From positions 4,588,001-4,652,000 of the forward strand of contig NZ_CP013232.1 of assembly GCF_001584145.1 (NCBI RefSeq): a DNA stretch of 64,000 bases. The letters run 5' to 3'. The DNA comes from Collimonas fungivorans. Lineage in GTDB: Bacteria > Pseudomonadota > Gammaproteobacteria > Burkholderiales > Burkholderiaceae_D. Every line of letters begins with the position of its first letter. Position 1 is the first letter of the stretch. The notes under the pieces are model-generated. The model was not told where the DNA came from. It searched no databases and worked only from the letters and a program-made list of their open reading frames with translations. Of this stretch, positions 53,924 to 63,493 are shown in pieces. Position numbers and translations under genes: made by a program.

Positions 53924-55028
53924 AAAACGCGTAGTCATCGGCATGTCGGGCGGGGTCGACTCCTCGGTTTCGGCCTGGATGCTGAAACAGCAAGGTTATG
54001 AAGTGATCGGCCTGTTCATGAAGAACTGGGAAGATGACGACGATTCCGAATACTGTTCGACGCGGCAGGACTGGATCGATGCGGTCAGCGTCGCCGATGT
54101 GATCGGCGTCGATATCGAGGCGGTCAATTTCGCCGCCGAATACAAGGACCGGGTATTCGCCGAATTCCTGCGCGAGTACCAGGCTGGACGCACGCCGAAC
54201 CCGGACGTGCTGTGCAATGCCGAAATCAAGTTCAAGGCCTTCCTCGACCACGCCATGAAGCTGGGCGCCGACCTCATCGCCACCGGCCACTACGCGCGCG
54301 TGCGGCAGGCCGATTCCGGCCGTTTCGAGCTGCTGAAGGCGGTCGACGCCAGCAAGGACCAGAGTTATTTCCTGCACCGCCTGAACCAGTCGCAGCTGTC
54401 GCGCACCTTGTTCCCGCTGGGCGAAATCCAGAAAACCGAAGTGCGCAAGATCGCCGAACAGATCCGGCTGCCGAACGCCAAGAAGAAGGATTCGACCGGC
54501 ATCTGCTTTATCGGCGAGCGGCCGTTCCGCGAATTCCTGAACCGCTACCTGTCTTATAAGCCAGGGCCGATGAAGACTCCCGACGGCGATGTGGTCGGTG
54601 AGCATGTGGGTTTGAGTTTTTACACGCTGGGCCAGCGCAAGGGCATCGGCCTGGGCGGCATGAAGACGCACAAGAATGCCGGCGGCGACAGCGATCCCTG
54701 GTATGTCGCCAGGAAAGATGTGGAAAACAACACTTTGTACATCGTCCAGGGACATGATCACCCGTGGCTGCTGTCGTCGACGCTGCAGGCTGGCCAGCTC
54801 AGCTGGGTTGCGGGCGAAGCGCCAGGCAGCGGGCCGCTGTCGGCCAAGACGCGCTACCGGCAAGCCGACATGGCTTGCGCGTTTGACAGCCTGTTGTTGC
54901 CGCAAACCGAAAATTTCACACTCAGGTTTACCGATCCGCAATGGGCGGTGACGCCGGGTCAATCCGCCGTGCTGTATGACGGCGATGTCTGCCTCGGCGG
55001 CGGCATTATCGAAACATCAGGCAACTGA
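53913..55028 (+). CDS. mnmA: tRNA-specific 2-thiouridylase MnmA
   Basis: Places sulfur at U34 of tRNA Glu, Gln and Lys. 371 residues. PP-loop [13 protein letters not shown] near 10-22. Catalytic cysteines lie in [12 protein letters not shown] (about 104) and [12 protein letters not shown] (about 200). The central and C-terminal barrels follow ([19 protein letters not shown]). Start inside the NUDIX gene. Downstream is a strong hairpin at 55031. Confidence 0.96.
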   Translation: MSNKKRVVIGMSGGVDSSVSAWMLKQQGYEVIGLFMKNWEDDDDSEYCSTRQDWIDAVSVADVIGVDIEAVNFAAEYKDRVFAEFLREYQAGRTPNPDVLCNAEIKFKAFLDHAMKLGADLIATGHYARVRQADSGRFELLKAVDASKDQSYFLHRLNQSQLSRTLFPLGEIQKTEVRKIAEQIRLPNAKKKDSTGICFIGERPFREFLNRYLSYKPGPMKTPDGDVVGEHVGLSFYTLGQRKGIGLGGMKTHKNAGGDSDPWYVARKDVENNTLYIVQGHDHPWLLSSTLQAGQLSWVAGEAPGSGPLSAKTRYRQADMACAFDSLLLPQTENFTLRFTDPQWAVTPGQSAVLYDGDVCLGGGIIETSGN

Positions 55029-55030
55029 TC

Positions 55031-55061
55031 CTGGTTTTGCATCTTCCTGATGCAAAACCAG
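55031..55061 (+). terminator. hairpin after mnmA
   Basis: Perfect 13-pair stem CTGGTTTTGCATC / complement with loop TTCCT, starting 2 bases after the mnmA stop. No T-run follows, so it may protect the mRNA 3' end or act as a weak terminator. Confidence 0.5.
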
Positions 55062-55353
55062 CCTCTCTCCAGCTGGCTGTCCTGGCCAGCGCCAATCCGG
55101 TGATTACCTAACGTCTTTTGGTTGCGCATTGCACCAAAAAGTTCCTTTTTATTATTGCCATTTTAGGAATAGTTAATTTCCAATATGGCCATTTATTGTT
55201 GATCATGAAGCCTCTACACTTGCTTCATCGATGGACGCAACACACGAGCAACAGCAGCAAATGCAAGTGCGCCGCTCACCGAGGCAGGACCCGACGGGCT
55301 GCACCAAGCCTGTTCCGCCGAGCCCGCTGCCATCAACCTTATTGGAGAAAAAC
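55062..55353. other. intergenic region before the DUF4148 gene
   Basis: AT-rich in the first half (55120-55205), then GC-rich. It should contain the DUF4148 promoter, but no clear box pair is seen. The in-frame extension upstream of 55354 (CDS-like but His/Gln-rich) has no ribosome site and is rejected as coding. Confidence 0.3.
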
Positions 55354-55626
55354 ATGAACATGAAACAAGTTATCGCAGGTCTTGCAATTTTGGCTGCCGC
55401 TGGCAGCGCATTGGCCGATGCACCATATCCTCCTGAAACACCGTTTGTTTCGACCAAGTCGCGCGCCGATGTCCAGGCCGAACTGGTGCAAGCCCAGAAA
55501 GACGGTTCGCTGGCCGTGGCCCGCAACCAGTACCCTGTGGTCGCAGCCGTAGGTCAGCCGGAAACCCGTGCTGAGGTAGTAAGCCAGCTCAACAAGGCAG
55601 AGCCATCGGTCTATAGCGGCAACTAA
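55354..55626 (+). CDS. DUF4148 secreted protein
   Basis: 90 residues from ATG 55354 with TTGGAG upstream. Signal peptide 1-22 (AAAGSALA). The mature part has the DUF4148 pattern KSRADVQAELVQAQKDGSLA, common and often multicopy in Burkholderiales. Function unknown; probably periplasmic. A strong terminator follows. Confidence 0.9.
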   Translation: MNMKQVIAGLAILAAAGSALADAPYPPETPFVSTKSRADVQAELVQAQKDGSLAVARNQYPVVAAVGQPETRAEVVSQLNKAEPSVYSGN

Positions 55627-55687
55627 GCTGCTGCCAAGCTGTACAAGCATCTGATGCAACACTGATCCAGCGAGTTTCAGAGTTACA

Positions 55688-55714
55688 CAAAACGCCAGCC
55701 TAGCTGGCGTTTTG
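55688..55714 (+). terminator. terminator after the DUF4148 gene
   Basis: CAAAACGCCAGC, loop CTA, GCTGGCGTTTTG. Twelve-pair stem whose distal arm supplies the T-run. It separates this gene from the efflux operon. Confidence 0.88.
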
Positions 55715-55829
55715 CTATTATTATTCAGTCATATCCTCGTTCACCGCGTAACCCGGGGTTTTAGTGTAGTGCAAGCGCTGCCGGCAAATAAGCGTTCAGA
55801 CCTCCCTAATCATTACAATTTGGGTTTTC

Positions 55830-57344
55830 ATGCGGTCATATCCTATCCTCCAGCGTCCTCCCTCGGCCAAGCTGCTGCTTGCCGCTTCCCTGGCGCTGCA
55901 GGTGCTGCTGTTAAGCGCCTGCGCCGATTTTTCCGGCATCGACAAGCAATCCAGATTGACCGATGGCAACTCGCTTTCCGGCGGCGCCGCACTGGCCAAC
56001 CTCAGCCAGACCGCATGGCCGACCGGCGCCTGGTGGCAAAATTATCGCGATCCGCAGCTCGATACCCTGGTGCAGCAAGCCGTGGCCGGCAGCCCCAGCC
56101 TGAAGATCGCCCAGGCGCGCATCCGCCAGGCGTCGTCGCTGGCCGGCGTGGCGCGCGCCGCTACCTTGCCCAAGGTCGGCGCCGAAGCGGCCAGCACGCG
56201 CGGCTTGTATTCCTCCGAATACATATTCCCGCCGCCGCTGGGCGGCAGCTGGAACTGGGACAATGAAATCACCGTCAAGGCCAGCTACGATCTCGACCTG
56301 TGGGACAAGGACCGCAGCGCGCTGGAATCGGCGCTCGATACCGTCCACGTCAGCGCCGCAGAAGCCCGCAGCGCCCAGCTGAACCTGGAAGTGGCGGTAG
56401 TGCGCGGCTACCTGCAGCTGGCGACGCAATACGCGCTACGCGATATCGCCGTCACCACGCTGGCGCAGCAAACCTTGATCGCCAGCTTCGCCCAGCGCCG
56501 GCTGGCGGCGGGCCTCGGCACCCGGCTGGAAGTCAGCCAGGCCGAAACCGCCCTGCCGGATGCGCGCGCCAACATCGAGAAAATCGATGAAAACATCGCC
56601 CTGCTGCGCAACCAGATTGCAGCCTTGAGCGGCCAAGGCCCCGGCAGCGGCGAGGCGATCCGGCGGCCGCAGCTGGCGGCCCGCCTGGTCGGCGCCGACA
56701 ACGGCGCGCCGCTGGCCATAGGCTTGCCCGACAATGTGCCGGCGCACCTGATCGGCCGTCGTCCGGATGTGATCGCGCAACGCTGGCGGGTGGAGGCGAT
56801 GGACAAGAATATCGATGTCGCCAAGGCCGCGTTTTATCCAGACATCAATATCTCCGCCTTCGTCGGCCTGCAGGCCCTCGGTTTCACCAATTTCCTCAGC
56901 GCGTCGTCCGCGGTGCGCGGCGCCGGACCGGCAATTTCGCTGCCGATTTTTGAAGGCGGCCGCCTGCGCGCCAACCTCGGCGCCCAGACCGCCGCCCTCG
57001 ACGGCGCCATTGAAAGCTACAACAACACGCTGGTGCAGGCACTGCAGAGCGTGGCCGACCAGATCATCAAGCTGAAATCGCAGCAACAGCAGCGCGCGCA
57101 GTCGGAGCAGGCGCTGGCGCTGTCGAAACAATCCTACGACCTGGCCATGCGCGGCTACCAGGCCGGCCTGACCGCCAATATCAATGTGATCCAGACCCAG
57201 CTGGTCCTGCTGCAGCAGCAGATACGGGTAGCGCAAATCCGCGCCAGCTACCTGGACAGCTGGGCGCAGCTGATGCAGGCGCTGGGCGGCGGCCTCGGCG
57301 GCGATTTGCCGCAGCCGGCCGATGCGGTCGCGGCAGAAAAATAA
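55830..57344 (+). CDS. NodT-type outer-membrane efflux lipoprotein
   Basis: 504 residues. Signal peptide with lipobox LLSAC (Cys about 31). The NodT/OprM family has two TolC-like repeats (WWQNYRDPQLDTLVQQAVAGSP and the paired later half) forming the outer-membrane barrel and periplasmic tunnel. FEGGRLRANLGAQ and YQAGLTANINVIQTQ are the typical second-repeat segments. First gene of a four-gene efflux operon (12 bp to the FUSC gene); it acts as the exit duct. Confidence 0.92.
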   Translation: MRSYPILQRPPSAKLLLAASLALQVLLLSACADFSGIDKQSRLTDGNSLSGGAALANLSQTAWPTGAWWQNYRDPQLDTLVQQAVAGSPSLKIAQARIRQASSLAGVARAATLPKVGAEAASTRGLYSSEYIFPPPLGGSWNWDNEITVKASYDLDLWDKDRSALESALDTVHVSAAEARSAQLNLEVAVVRGYLQLATQYALRDIAVTTLAQQTLIASFAQRRLAAGLGTRLEVSQAETALPDARANIEKIDENIALLRNQIAALSGQGPGSGEAIRRPQLAARLVGADNGAPLAIGLPDNVPAHLIGRRPDVIAQRWRVEAMDKNIDVAKAAFYPDINISAFVGLQALGFTNFLSASSAVRGAGPAISLPIFEGGRLRANLGAQTAALDGAIESYNNTLVQALQSVADQIIKLKSQQQQRAQSEQALALSKQSYDLAMRGYQAGLTANINVIQTQLVLLQQQIRVAQIRASYLDSWAQLMQALGGGLGGDLPQPADAVAAEK

Positions 57345-57356
57345 GCGGCGCCAATC

Positions 57357-59489
57357 ATGACCATCGTGAGCGAAATAACAGGCACCCCCGCAAGCAGCCG
57401 AGAAAGCTGGCCGGACCATCTGAAACAAGCTGCCGTCAGCTGGCTGGAAGGCCATGGCCAGGACCTGCTGTATGTCAGCAAGATCCTGCTGGCGACCCTG
57501 CTGGCGCTGGGCCTGTCGCTGCTGTTCGACCTGTCCAAGCCGGGTACCGCGATGGTCACCGTGATCATCGTGCTGCAGCCGCGCAGCGGCCTGGTGCTGG
57601 CCAAGGGATTTTACCGTTTCATCGGCACAGCGGTCGGCGTCATCATGTCGATCATCCTGGCCGCCTCGTTTTCGCAGCAGCCAGTGCTGTTCCTGGCGGC
57701 CGGCGCCTGCTGGCTGGCTTTCTGCACCGCCGGCTCGACCATCTTCCGCAACTTCCAGTCGTATGCCTTCGTGCTGGCCGGCTACACCCTGGTGATCGTC
57801 GGCCTGCCGGCAGCGCTGCAGCCGGACCAGGCTTTCGACATCGCCATGACGCGCCTGAGCGAAGTGATGCTGGGCCTGCTGTGCGCCGGGGTGGTCAGCG
57901 ATGTGTTGTTTCCCAAGCGCCTGTCCGACGTCCTGCTGCTGACGGTGCGCAAGCGCTTCGCCGATTTCAAGACCTTCATTGCCCTGAATGACGTAGCCCC
58001 CAGTTCCCGGCCGGCACGGGAGCGCATGGTGCTGCGCTTTATCGGCGAAGTCATTACGCTGGAAGCGCTGCGCACCTCATCGGTGTTCGAAAGCGCAACC
58101 GGCCACCTGCAAAGCTTGCAGCTGCGCCAGCTGAACAACGCCTTCATGACCGCATCCACCACATTCCATTCGCTCGACCAGCTGTTCGGCCGCCTGCAAG
58201 CCAGCGGCAAACTGAGCACGCTCAACGCCTTGCTGATGGAATATAAGGCCATCGTCCGCGCCCTCTCCAGCCAGGACCGCACGTTGCTGATGCAAGTGCG
58301 CCGCGCACTGCCGCAGCGCCTGCTTGCCCTGCGCCGCGGCCTGGCGGCGGCCAACGGCAGCGCCAGCGATAGCAGCCATATACTCGATTTCGACTCTGCC
58401 ACCGAACTGCTGGCCAGGTTCGCCGATGAGCTGCAAGTCTATGCAAGAATCCATGCCGTGGTGATCCAGACTGAAATGCACATGCCCGACGATGTCCAGC
58501 TGCCTGCGCACTACGTTGCACGCACCGACCCGACGCTGGTAGTGACCTCGGCGTTGCGGGCGGCGATCGGCTTCGGCATATCGTCGCTGTTCTGGATCGA
58601 ATCAGGCTGGGTGTCCGGCACCGATGCGGTGGTCATGGCGACTGTCGTCAGCGCCCTGTTTGCCGCCGCGCCCTCTCCCATCAAGATCGTGCGGCAATTC
58701 ATGATCGGCGGCGCGCTGGGCGGATTTTTCGGTTTCCTGTCGGCCTATTACCTGCAATCGCAAGCCGAAAACTTCACCATGCTGTGCATCGCGCTGGCGC
58801 CGTTCATCCTGATCGGCGCCTGGCTCACCACCACCAAGAAGTACTCTGGCGTCGGCACCGGCATCCTGCTTTTCTTCTTTTCCTACGCCAGCATCGGCAG
58901 CAACTACCAGTTCGACATGCCGGCCCTGCTCAACGGCATGGCCGGCGGCCTGATCGGAGTCGGCGTCGCCTCGGTGCTGTACCAGATCATCGATCCTTCC
59001 GACAGCCGCTGGATCAAGCGCCGTCTGGCCCGTGCCCTGCGGCGCCAGGTGGAGGAAGCCTGCAGCCGGCCGCTGCCAGGTCTGCTGGGACGTTTTGAAA
59101 GCGGCACCCGCGACTTGCTGTCGCGCTTTGCGATCACCCACTCGCTGGATAATCCGGATGACCGCGACATCATGACCTGGCTGCTGTCGGTGCTGGAAAT
59201 CGGCCGCGCCGTGATCCAGCTGCGCCTGGAGATGCTGGCGGTCGCGGATCGGCAGGCACATGACAAGATCGAGCAATGCGTACGCAGCATCGCCTATCTG
59301 TTTGCCCGTCCCAGCCAGGTCCGCTTGCGCGCCGCGCTGGATGCCGTACTGGCGGCGATCGCCGTGTGCACGGCATCCAACACGCTGCCGGCGGTGCTGG
59401 CCAACCTGCACCTGATGCGCGGCGCCATGCTGGAGCGTGTCACCGTGCTGACGCCGGCCGAAACCTCAACCAATACTTCGGAGACTTGA
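57357..59489 (+). CDS. FUSC family inner-membrane efflux transporter (AaeB/fusaric acid type)
   Basis: 710 residues, with two membrane blocks of about five to six helices (about 38-190 and 395-530) each followed by a large cytoplasmic part, as in AaeB. The N-terminal block has KPGTAMVTVIIVLQPRSGLVLAKG. Members export aromatic carboxylic acids or fusaric acid. It pairs with the DUF1656 and HlyD proteins downstream. No regulator gene adjoins, so the inducer cannot be guessed. Confidence 0.9.
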   Translation: MTIVSEITGTPASSRESWPDHLKQAAVSWLEGHGQDLLYVSKILLATLLALGLSLLFDLSKPGTAMVTVIIVLQPRSGLVLAKGFYRFIGTAVGVIMSIILAASFSQQPVLFLAAGACWLAFCTAGSTIFRNFQSYAFVLAGYTLVIVGLPAALQPDQAFDIAMTRLSEVMLGLLCAGVVSDVLFPKRLSDVLLLTVRKRFADFKTFIALNDVAPSSRPARERMVLRFIGEVITLEALRTSSVFESATGHLQSLQLRQLNNAFMTASTTFHSLDQLFGRLQASGKLSTLNALLMEYKAIVRALSSQDRTLLMQVRRALPQRLLALRRGLAAANGSASDSSHILDFDSATELLARFADELQVYARIHAVVIQTEMHMPDDVQLPAHYVARTDPTLVVTSALRAAIGFGISSLFWIESGWVSGTDAVVMATVVSALFAAAPSPIKIVRQFMIGGALGGFFGFLSAYYLQSQAENFTMLCIALAPFILIGAWLTTTKKYSGVGTGILLFFFSYASIGSNYQFDMPALLNGMAGGLIGVGVASVLYQIIDPSDSRWIKRRLARALRRQVEEACSRPLPGLLGRFESGTRDLLSRFAITHSLDNPDDRDIMTWLLSVLEIGRAVIQLRLEMLAVADRQAHDKIEQCVRSIAYLFARPSQVRLRAALDAVLAAIAVCTASNTLPAVLANLHLMRGAMLERVTVLTPAETSTNTSET

Positions 59490-59491
59490 CC

Positions 59492-59695
59492 ATGCCGCGC
59501 GAAATCGCACTACTCGATGCGCTCATCCCGACCTTGCTGCTGGTGTTCATCGGCTGCCTGTTCCTGCAGATGGCGATTGACTGGATCTTCACCCGCCTCG
59601 GCCTGTTCCGTTATGTCTGGCATCCCAGCCTGTTCCGGATCGCCCTGTTCTTTTGTATTTTCGGCGGCGCCGGGCTGTTGTTGCACGCCGCCTGA
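59492..59695 (+). CDS. DUF1656 (AaeX-like) small membrane protein
   Basis: 67 residues, two membrane helices (LLDALIPTLLLVFIGCLFLQMAID and LFRIALFFCIFGGAGLLLHAA). Starts 2 bp after the FUSC stop, with GGAGA upstream. AaeX homologs sit between FUSC and HlyD genes in most aae-type operons; the role is unknown. Confidence 0.93.
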   Translation: MPREIALLDALIPTLLLVFIGCLFLQMAIDWIFTRLGLFRYVWHPSLFRIALFFCIFGGAGLLLHAA

Positions 59696-59738
59696 TTTGT
59701 CATAAAAACTCGCCGTAAAAATTTACCCTTAGGTCGAC

Positions 59739-60641
59739 ATGAAATCCTCAAGCATTATAAAAACCCTGCTGCAAGTGGCGATTACGCTGATTGTGGTCCT
59801 GATTGCCTTCCTGCTGGTGCGCGCGCTGTGGGACCGCTACATGAATACGCCCTGGACCCGCGACGGCCGGGTGCGCGCCGACGTCATCAGCGTCGCCGCC
59901 GATGTCTCGGGCATCGTGGTGGCGGTGCCGGTGGCCGACAACAGTTATGTGCACAAAGGCGACCTGCTGATGAAGATCGACCCGGCGCGCTATGCACTGG
60001 CGCTGGCGCAAGCCGAAGCGACCGTGGCCGAACGGCGCATCGGGCTGAGCACCAAGCAGCGCGATGCGGCGCGCCGCGCGAAACTGGACGGCGACGTGAT
60101 TTCCAATGAAAACCGGGAAAATTCCAGCGCCGACGCCTCCGCCGCCCAGGCCCAGTACCAGGCCGCCCTGGCAGCGCGCGACAGCGCCCGGCTGAACCTG
60201 GACCGCACCGAAATCCGGGCGACCGTAGATGGCTGGATCACCAACCTCAACGTCCATGCCGGCGATTTCGCCCAGGCCGGCACGCCCAAGCTGGCGGTGA
60301 TCGACGCCAATTCGTTCTGGGTGTACGGGTATTTCGAAGAGAACAAACTACCCTTGATGAAGGTCGGCGATGCCGTCGACATGCGCCTGCTCGGCAGCGA
60401 ACAGCTCATCAGCGGCCATATCGACAGCATTTCGCGCGGCATCACCGATCGCGACAATGCGCTGGGCAGCTACGGCCTGGCGAACGTGAATCCCAGCTTC
60501 AACTGGGTCCGGCTGGCGCAGCGCGTGCCGGTGCGCATCCATATCGACAAGGTGCCGGACGGCATCACGCTGGCGGCCGGCATGACTTGCACAGTGATCG
60601 TCAAACCCGGCGAGCGGCCGGCGGCAAAGCCGCAAAAATGA
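59739..60641 (+). CDS. HlyD-type periplasmic adaptor (AaeA-like)
   Basis: 300 residues. One N-terminal membrane helix (about 8-30), then biotinyl-lipoyl halves around a coiled-coil hairpin (LALAQAEATVAERRIGLS...ARDSARLNLDRTEIRATVDGWITNLNV) and a barrel domain with IDANSFWVYGYFEENKLP. It bridges the FUSC pump and the NodT channel. 43 bp after DUF1656. Confidence 0.93.
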   Translation: MKSSSIIKTLLQVAITLIVVLIAFLLVRALWDRYMNTPWTRDGRVRADVISVAADVSGIVVAVPVADNSYVHKGDLLMKIDPARYALALAQAEATVAERRIGLSTKQRDAARRAKLDGDVISNENRENSSADASAAQAQYQAALAARDSARLNLDRTEIRATVDGWITNLNVHAGDFAQAGTPKLAVIDANSFWVYGYFEENKLPLMKVGDAVDMRLLGSEQLISGHIDSISRGITDRDNALGSYGLANVNPSFNWVRLAQRVPVRIHIDKVPDGITLAAGMTCTVIVKPGERPAAKPQK

Positions 60642-60660
60642 CTGGCGGCCATTTCCTGTT

Positions 60661-61563
60661 TTAATCCACCTGCATCTCGTTCCTGATCCAGTCCAGCACC
60701 GAACGGTGCCGGGGCTGCCATCCCAGTTCCTTGCGCGCCCGCGCCGAGCTGACCCGGCTATTCGAACCGAAAGAATAGACTGCATGGCCAAATCCCCATT
60801 CATCGATCGCATCCTGCACCGGCCATGACTGCGCCGGGCCCAGTCCCAGCCGCTCGGCAATCGCCGTCACGATCTCGGCATACGAAGCCTGGCCGTTCTC
60901 GACGAAATACAAGGAACCGGCAGCGGCATCCCTGAGCGCCAGCAGATACAGTTCCGCGACGTCGTCGATATGCGCGTTGGACCAGATGTTGCGGCCTTTG
61001 CCTACATAACGGGCGATGCCGCTGCGGCGCGCCTGCGCTACCAGCGGCGGAATCTGCACGCTGTCGGCGTGCAGGCCGCGCCCGCTGCCGTAGATCATGC
61101 TGTTGCACAGGATGACCGAACGCACATCGCGCCCGGCGGCATCGCGTATCAGCTTGTCCAGTTCAGCGCGGGCGGCTTTTTCCGGCGCCGGCGTATACGG
61201 CGTATCTTCGCTGAACACCTGCTGCGACGCCCATTCGCCGCGCGCGTCGTCGCCAATCACGCTGGAGCCGCTGGTATGGATGAACGCCTTGCCGGAACCG
61301 GCCAGCGCATCCAGCAGGGTTTGCACCGCAAACAGATGATCCGAACTGGCGGCGTTGATCACTGCATCCGCCAGCCCGGCCTCGCGCCGCAATGTCTCGC
61401 CGTCGTCCAGGGTGCCAAGCACCGGCGCCATGCCGCTCGCGGCCAGCCGTTCGGCCTGTTCCTGGGTGCGCACCAGGCCACGCACGCTAAATCCGTCCTG
61501 CATCAGGCGGGCGGCGACGGAGCCGCCGATAAAACCTCCGGCTCCTGTAATGAATACCTGCAT
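60661..61563 (-). CDS. NAD-dependent epimerase/dehydratase family protein (extended SDR)
   Basis: 300 residues from ATG 61563 with AAAGGA seven bases upstream. Rossmann motif GAGGFIGG at 7-14. The catalytic region has Ser in HTSGSSVIGD and YxxxK is not obvious at its usual place (ICNSMIYGSGRGL carries the Tyr), so activity should be checked. The C-terminal half is of the atypical SDR type acting on nucleotide sugars, flavonoids or similar. Convergent with the efflux operon, 20 bp apart. Function unknown. Confidence 0.85.
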   Translation of the reverse strand: MQVFITGAGGFIGGSVAARLMQDGFSVRGLVRTQEQAERLAASGMAPVLGTLDDGETLRREAGLADAVINAASSDHLFAVQTLLDALAGSGKAFIHTSGSSVIGDDARGEWASQQVFSEDTPYTPAPEKAARAELDKLIRDAAGRDVRSVILCNSMIYGSGRGLHADSVQIPPLVAQARRSGIARYVGKGRNIWSNAHIDDVAELYLLALRDAAAGSLYFVENGQASYAEIVTAIAERLGLGPAQSWPVQDAIDEWGFGHAVYSFGSNSRVSSARARKELGWQPRHRSVLDWIRNEMQVD

Positions 61564-61784
61564 CTTGAATCCTTTTCTGTCAGAGGAAAAACAGTGGTCC
61601 AAAGCAGGACTATGCGCGTTTTGTTTCCTGGGAAAAATGCTCACATCAACAAAGGATATTTGACTTAAAATCAATAACAGTCGTTTGCAATGAAAACTGC
61701 TGCGGCAGGTCCGGTCCGAAGCCGCTTGCCGAACCGCCGAAACAACATAAAACCAGGATACCCATATCCACCTTCGGGAGGCGC
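61564..61784. other. divergent gap before the SulP gene
   Basis: About 220 bp, AT-rich in the middle, with TTGACTTAAAATCAATAAC near 61660-61680 (a possible -35 TTGACT without a clear partner). It should hold the promoters of the epimerase (minus) and of the SulP operon. Confidence 0.35.
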
Positions 61785-63491
61785 ATGAGCGCTGCAACAT
61801 CACAACATGCCGACCTGAATCCGCCGCCAGCCGCCAAACGCGCGTACCTGGCGGACCTGGTGGCGGGGCTGTCGATCGCCGGCCTGCTGCTGCCGGAGGC
61901 GGTAGCCTATTCCAGCATCGCCAACCTGCCGCCGCAAACCGGGGTGATCGCCTTGTTCGCCGGCCTGCTCTGCTACGGCCTGTTTGGCAGCAGCCGCTTT
62001 GCGATCGTCTCCGCCACCTCTTCTTCAGCCGCGGTGCTGGCGGCGGCCACGGCATCCATGGCCAACGGCGACACCGGCTTGCGCATGACGCTGGCGATCG
62101 GGCTGGTGATGGTGACCGGGCTGTTTTTCCTGCTGGCCGGCCTGGCGCGCCTGGGCGGCATCACCGATTTCATCGCCAAGCCGGTATTGCGCGGTTTTGC
62201 CTTCGGCCTGGCGCTGGTCATCATTCTCAAGCAGTTCGCCGGTGTGGTCGGGGTCCATCCAGTACATACCGACATGACCCGCTTCATCCCCGAGCTGGCG
62301 GCGCAGATCGCCCATTGGAACTGGATCAGCGTCGCGGTGATGGCGGTCGCGCTGGTTTTGCTGTATCTGTTTGCCCGCTTGCGCCGGTTGCCGGGCGCGC
62401 TGCTGGTGATCGTCATCGGCGTTGCCGCCGGCCAGTGGCTGCACCTGACTCAATATGGCGTCGGCCTGGTCGGCAGCATCCACCTGCAGCTGGCGACGCC
62501 GACGCTGCCCATGCTGTCGCGCGCCGACTGGCTGCGCCTGGGCGAACTGGGTTTCGCCATGGGCATGATCCTGTATGCCGAATCGTATGGCGCCATCCGC
62601 AGCTTCGCCATCAAGCACGGCGACCCGGTGGCGCCCAACCGCGACCTGCTGGCGCTGGGCGCCTCCAACCTGCTGTCCGGCCTGTTCCACGGCATGCCGG
62701 TCGGCGCCGGTTATTCAGCCACCTCCGCCAACGAAGCCGCCGGCGCTACCTCGCGCCTGTCGGGCTGGGTAGCGGCGCTGGTGATGCTGGCGATCGTCCT
62801 GACCTTGCTGCCGGCGATTGCCCTGACGCCTGAACCGGTGCTGGCGGCCATCGTGATCCACGCCGTCGGCCATACCCTCAACCCGGCCATCTTCCGCCCT
62901 TACTTCCAGTGGCGGCGCGATCGCCTGGTGGTGGTCGCTTCCGTGATCGCCGTGCTGTTGCTGGGCGTGCTGGACGGCTTGCTGGCCTCGATCGCGATCA
63001 GCTTGCTGATGATGCTGCGCCAATTTTCAGAATCGACCATCTCGGTGCTGGGCCAGCTCGGACAAGGCCATGACTATGTCAACCTGCGCACCCACCCGGA
63101 AGCGCAGGCGCTGCCCGGCATCATGATCCTGCGCCCGAACGAGCCGCTGTTTTTTGCCAACGCCGAACGAATCCTGGGCCAGGCGCGCCAGAACATCTTG
63201 GCGGCGGCAACGCCGGTGCATACCGTGATCCTCAGCCTGGAAGAGTCGCCGGACCTGGACAGCTCCAGCCTGGAAGGCCTGCACGATTTTTTTAATTTTA
63301 TCGACAGCCGCGGCTTGCGCCTGTTACTGGCGCGGCTCAAGGATCCTGTGTATGACTGCATGAAAAGCGCCGCCGCCCCCGGCTTTCCACTGGAATCCCT
63401 GAGCGCGCTGAGCGTAGCGGAAGCAGTGCACCTGGCGCGGGCCGGCCAGCAACCCATCAACCAAATTATCGAAACCCGACCCGGAGAATGA
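61785..63491 (+). CDS. SulP family anion transporter with STAS domain
   Basis: 568 residues. Eleven or so membrane helices (about 20-410) with the SulP signature LPEAVAYSSIANLPPQTGVIA near 37-57, and a cytoplasmic STAS domain about 440-560 (VHTVILSLEESPDLDSSSLEGL, the STAS Asp-Ser segment). SulP proteins carry sulfate, bicarbonate or dicarboxylates; the substrate is not fixed here. GGGAGG lies close before ATG 61785. A secreted protein follows after 2 bp. Confidence 0.9.
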   Translation: MSAATSQHADLNPPPAAKRAYLADLVAGLSIAGLLLPEAVAYSSIANLPPQTGVIALFAGLLCYGLFGSSRFAIVSATSSSAAVLAAATASMANGDTGLRMTLAIGLVMVTGLFFLLAGLARLGGITDFIAKPVLRGFAFGLALVIILKQFAGVVGVHPVHTDMTRFIPELAAQIAHWNWISVAVMAVALVLLYLFARLRRLPGALLVIVIGVAAGQWLHLTQYGVGLVGSIHLQLATPTLPMLSRADWLRLGELGFAMGMILYAESYGAIRSFAIKHGDPVAPNRDLLALGASNLLSGLFHGMPVGAGYSATSANEAAGATSRLSGWVAALVMLAIVLTLLPAIALTPEPVLAAIVIHAVGHTLNPAIFRPYFQWRRDRLVVVASVIAVLLLGVLDGLLASIAISLLMMLRQFSESTISVLGQLGQGHDYVNLRTHPEAQALPGIMILRPNEPLFFANAERILGQARQNILAAATPVHTVILSLEESPDLDSSSLEGLHDFFNFIDSRGLRLLLARLKDPVYDCMKSAAAPGFPLESLSALSVAEAVHLARAGQQPINQIIETRPGE

Positions 63492-63493
63492 CC

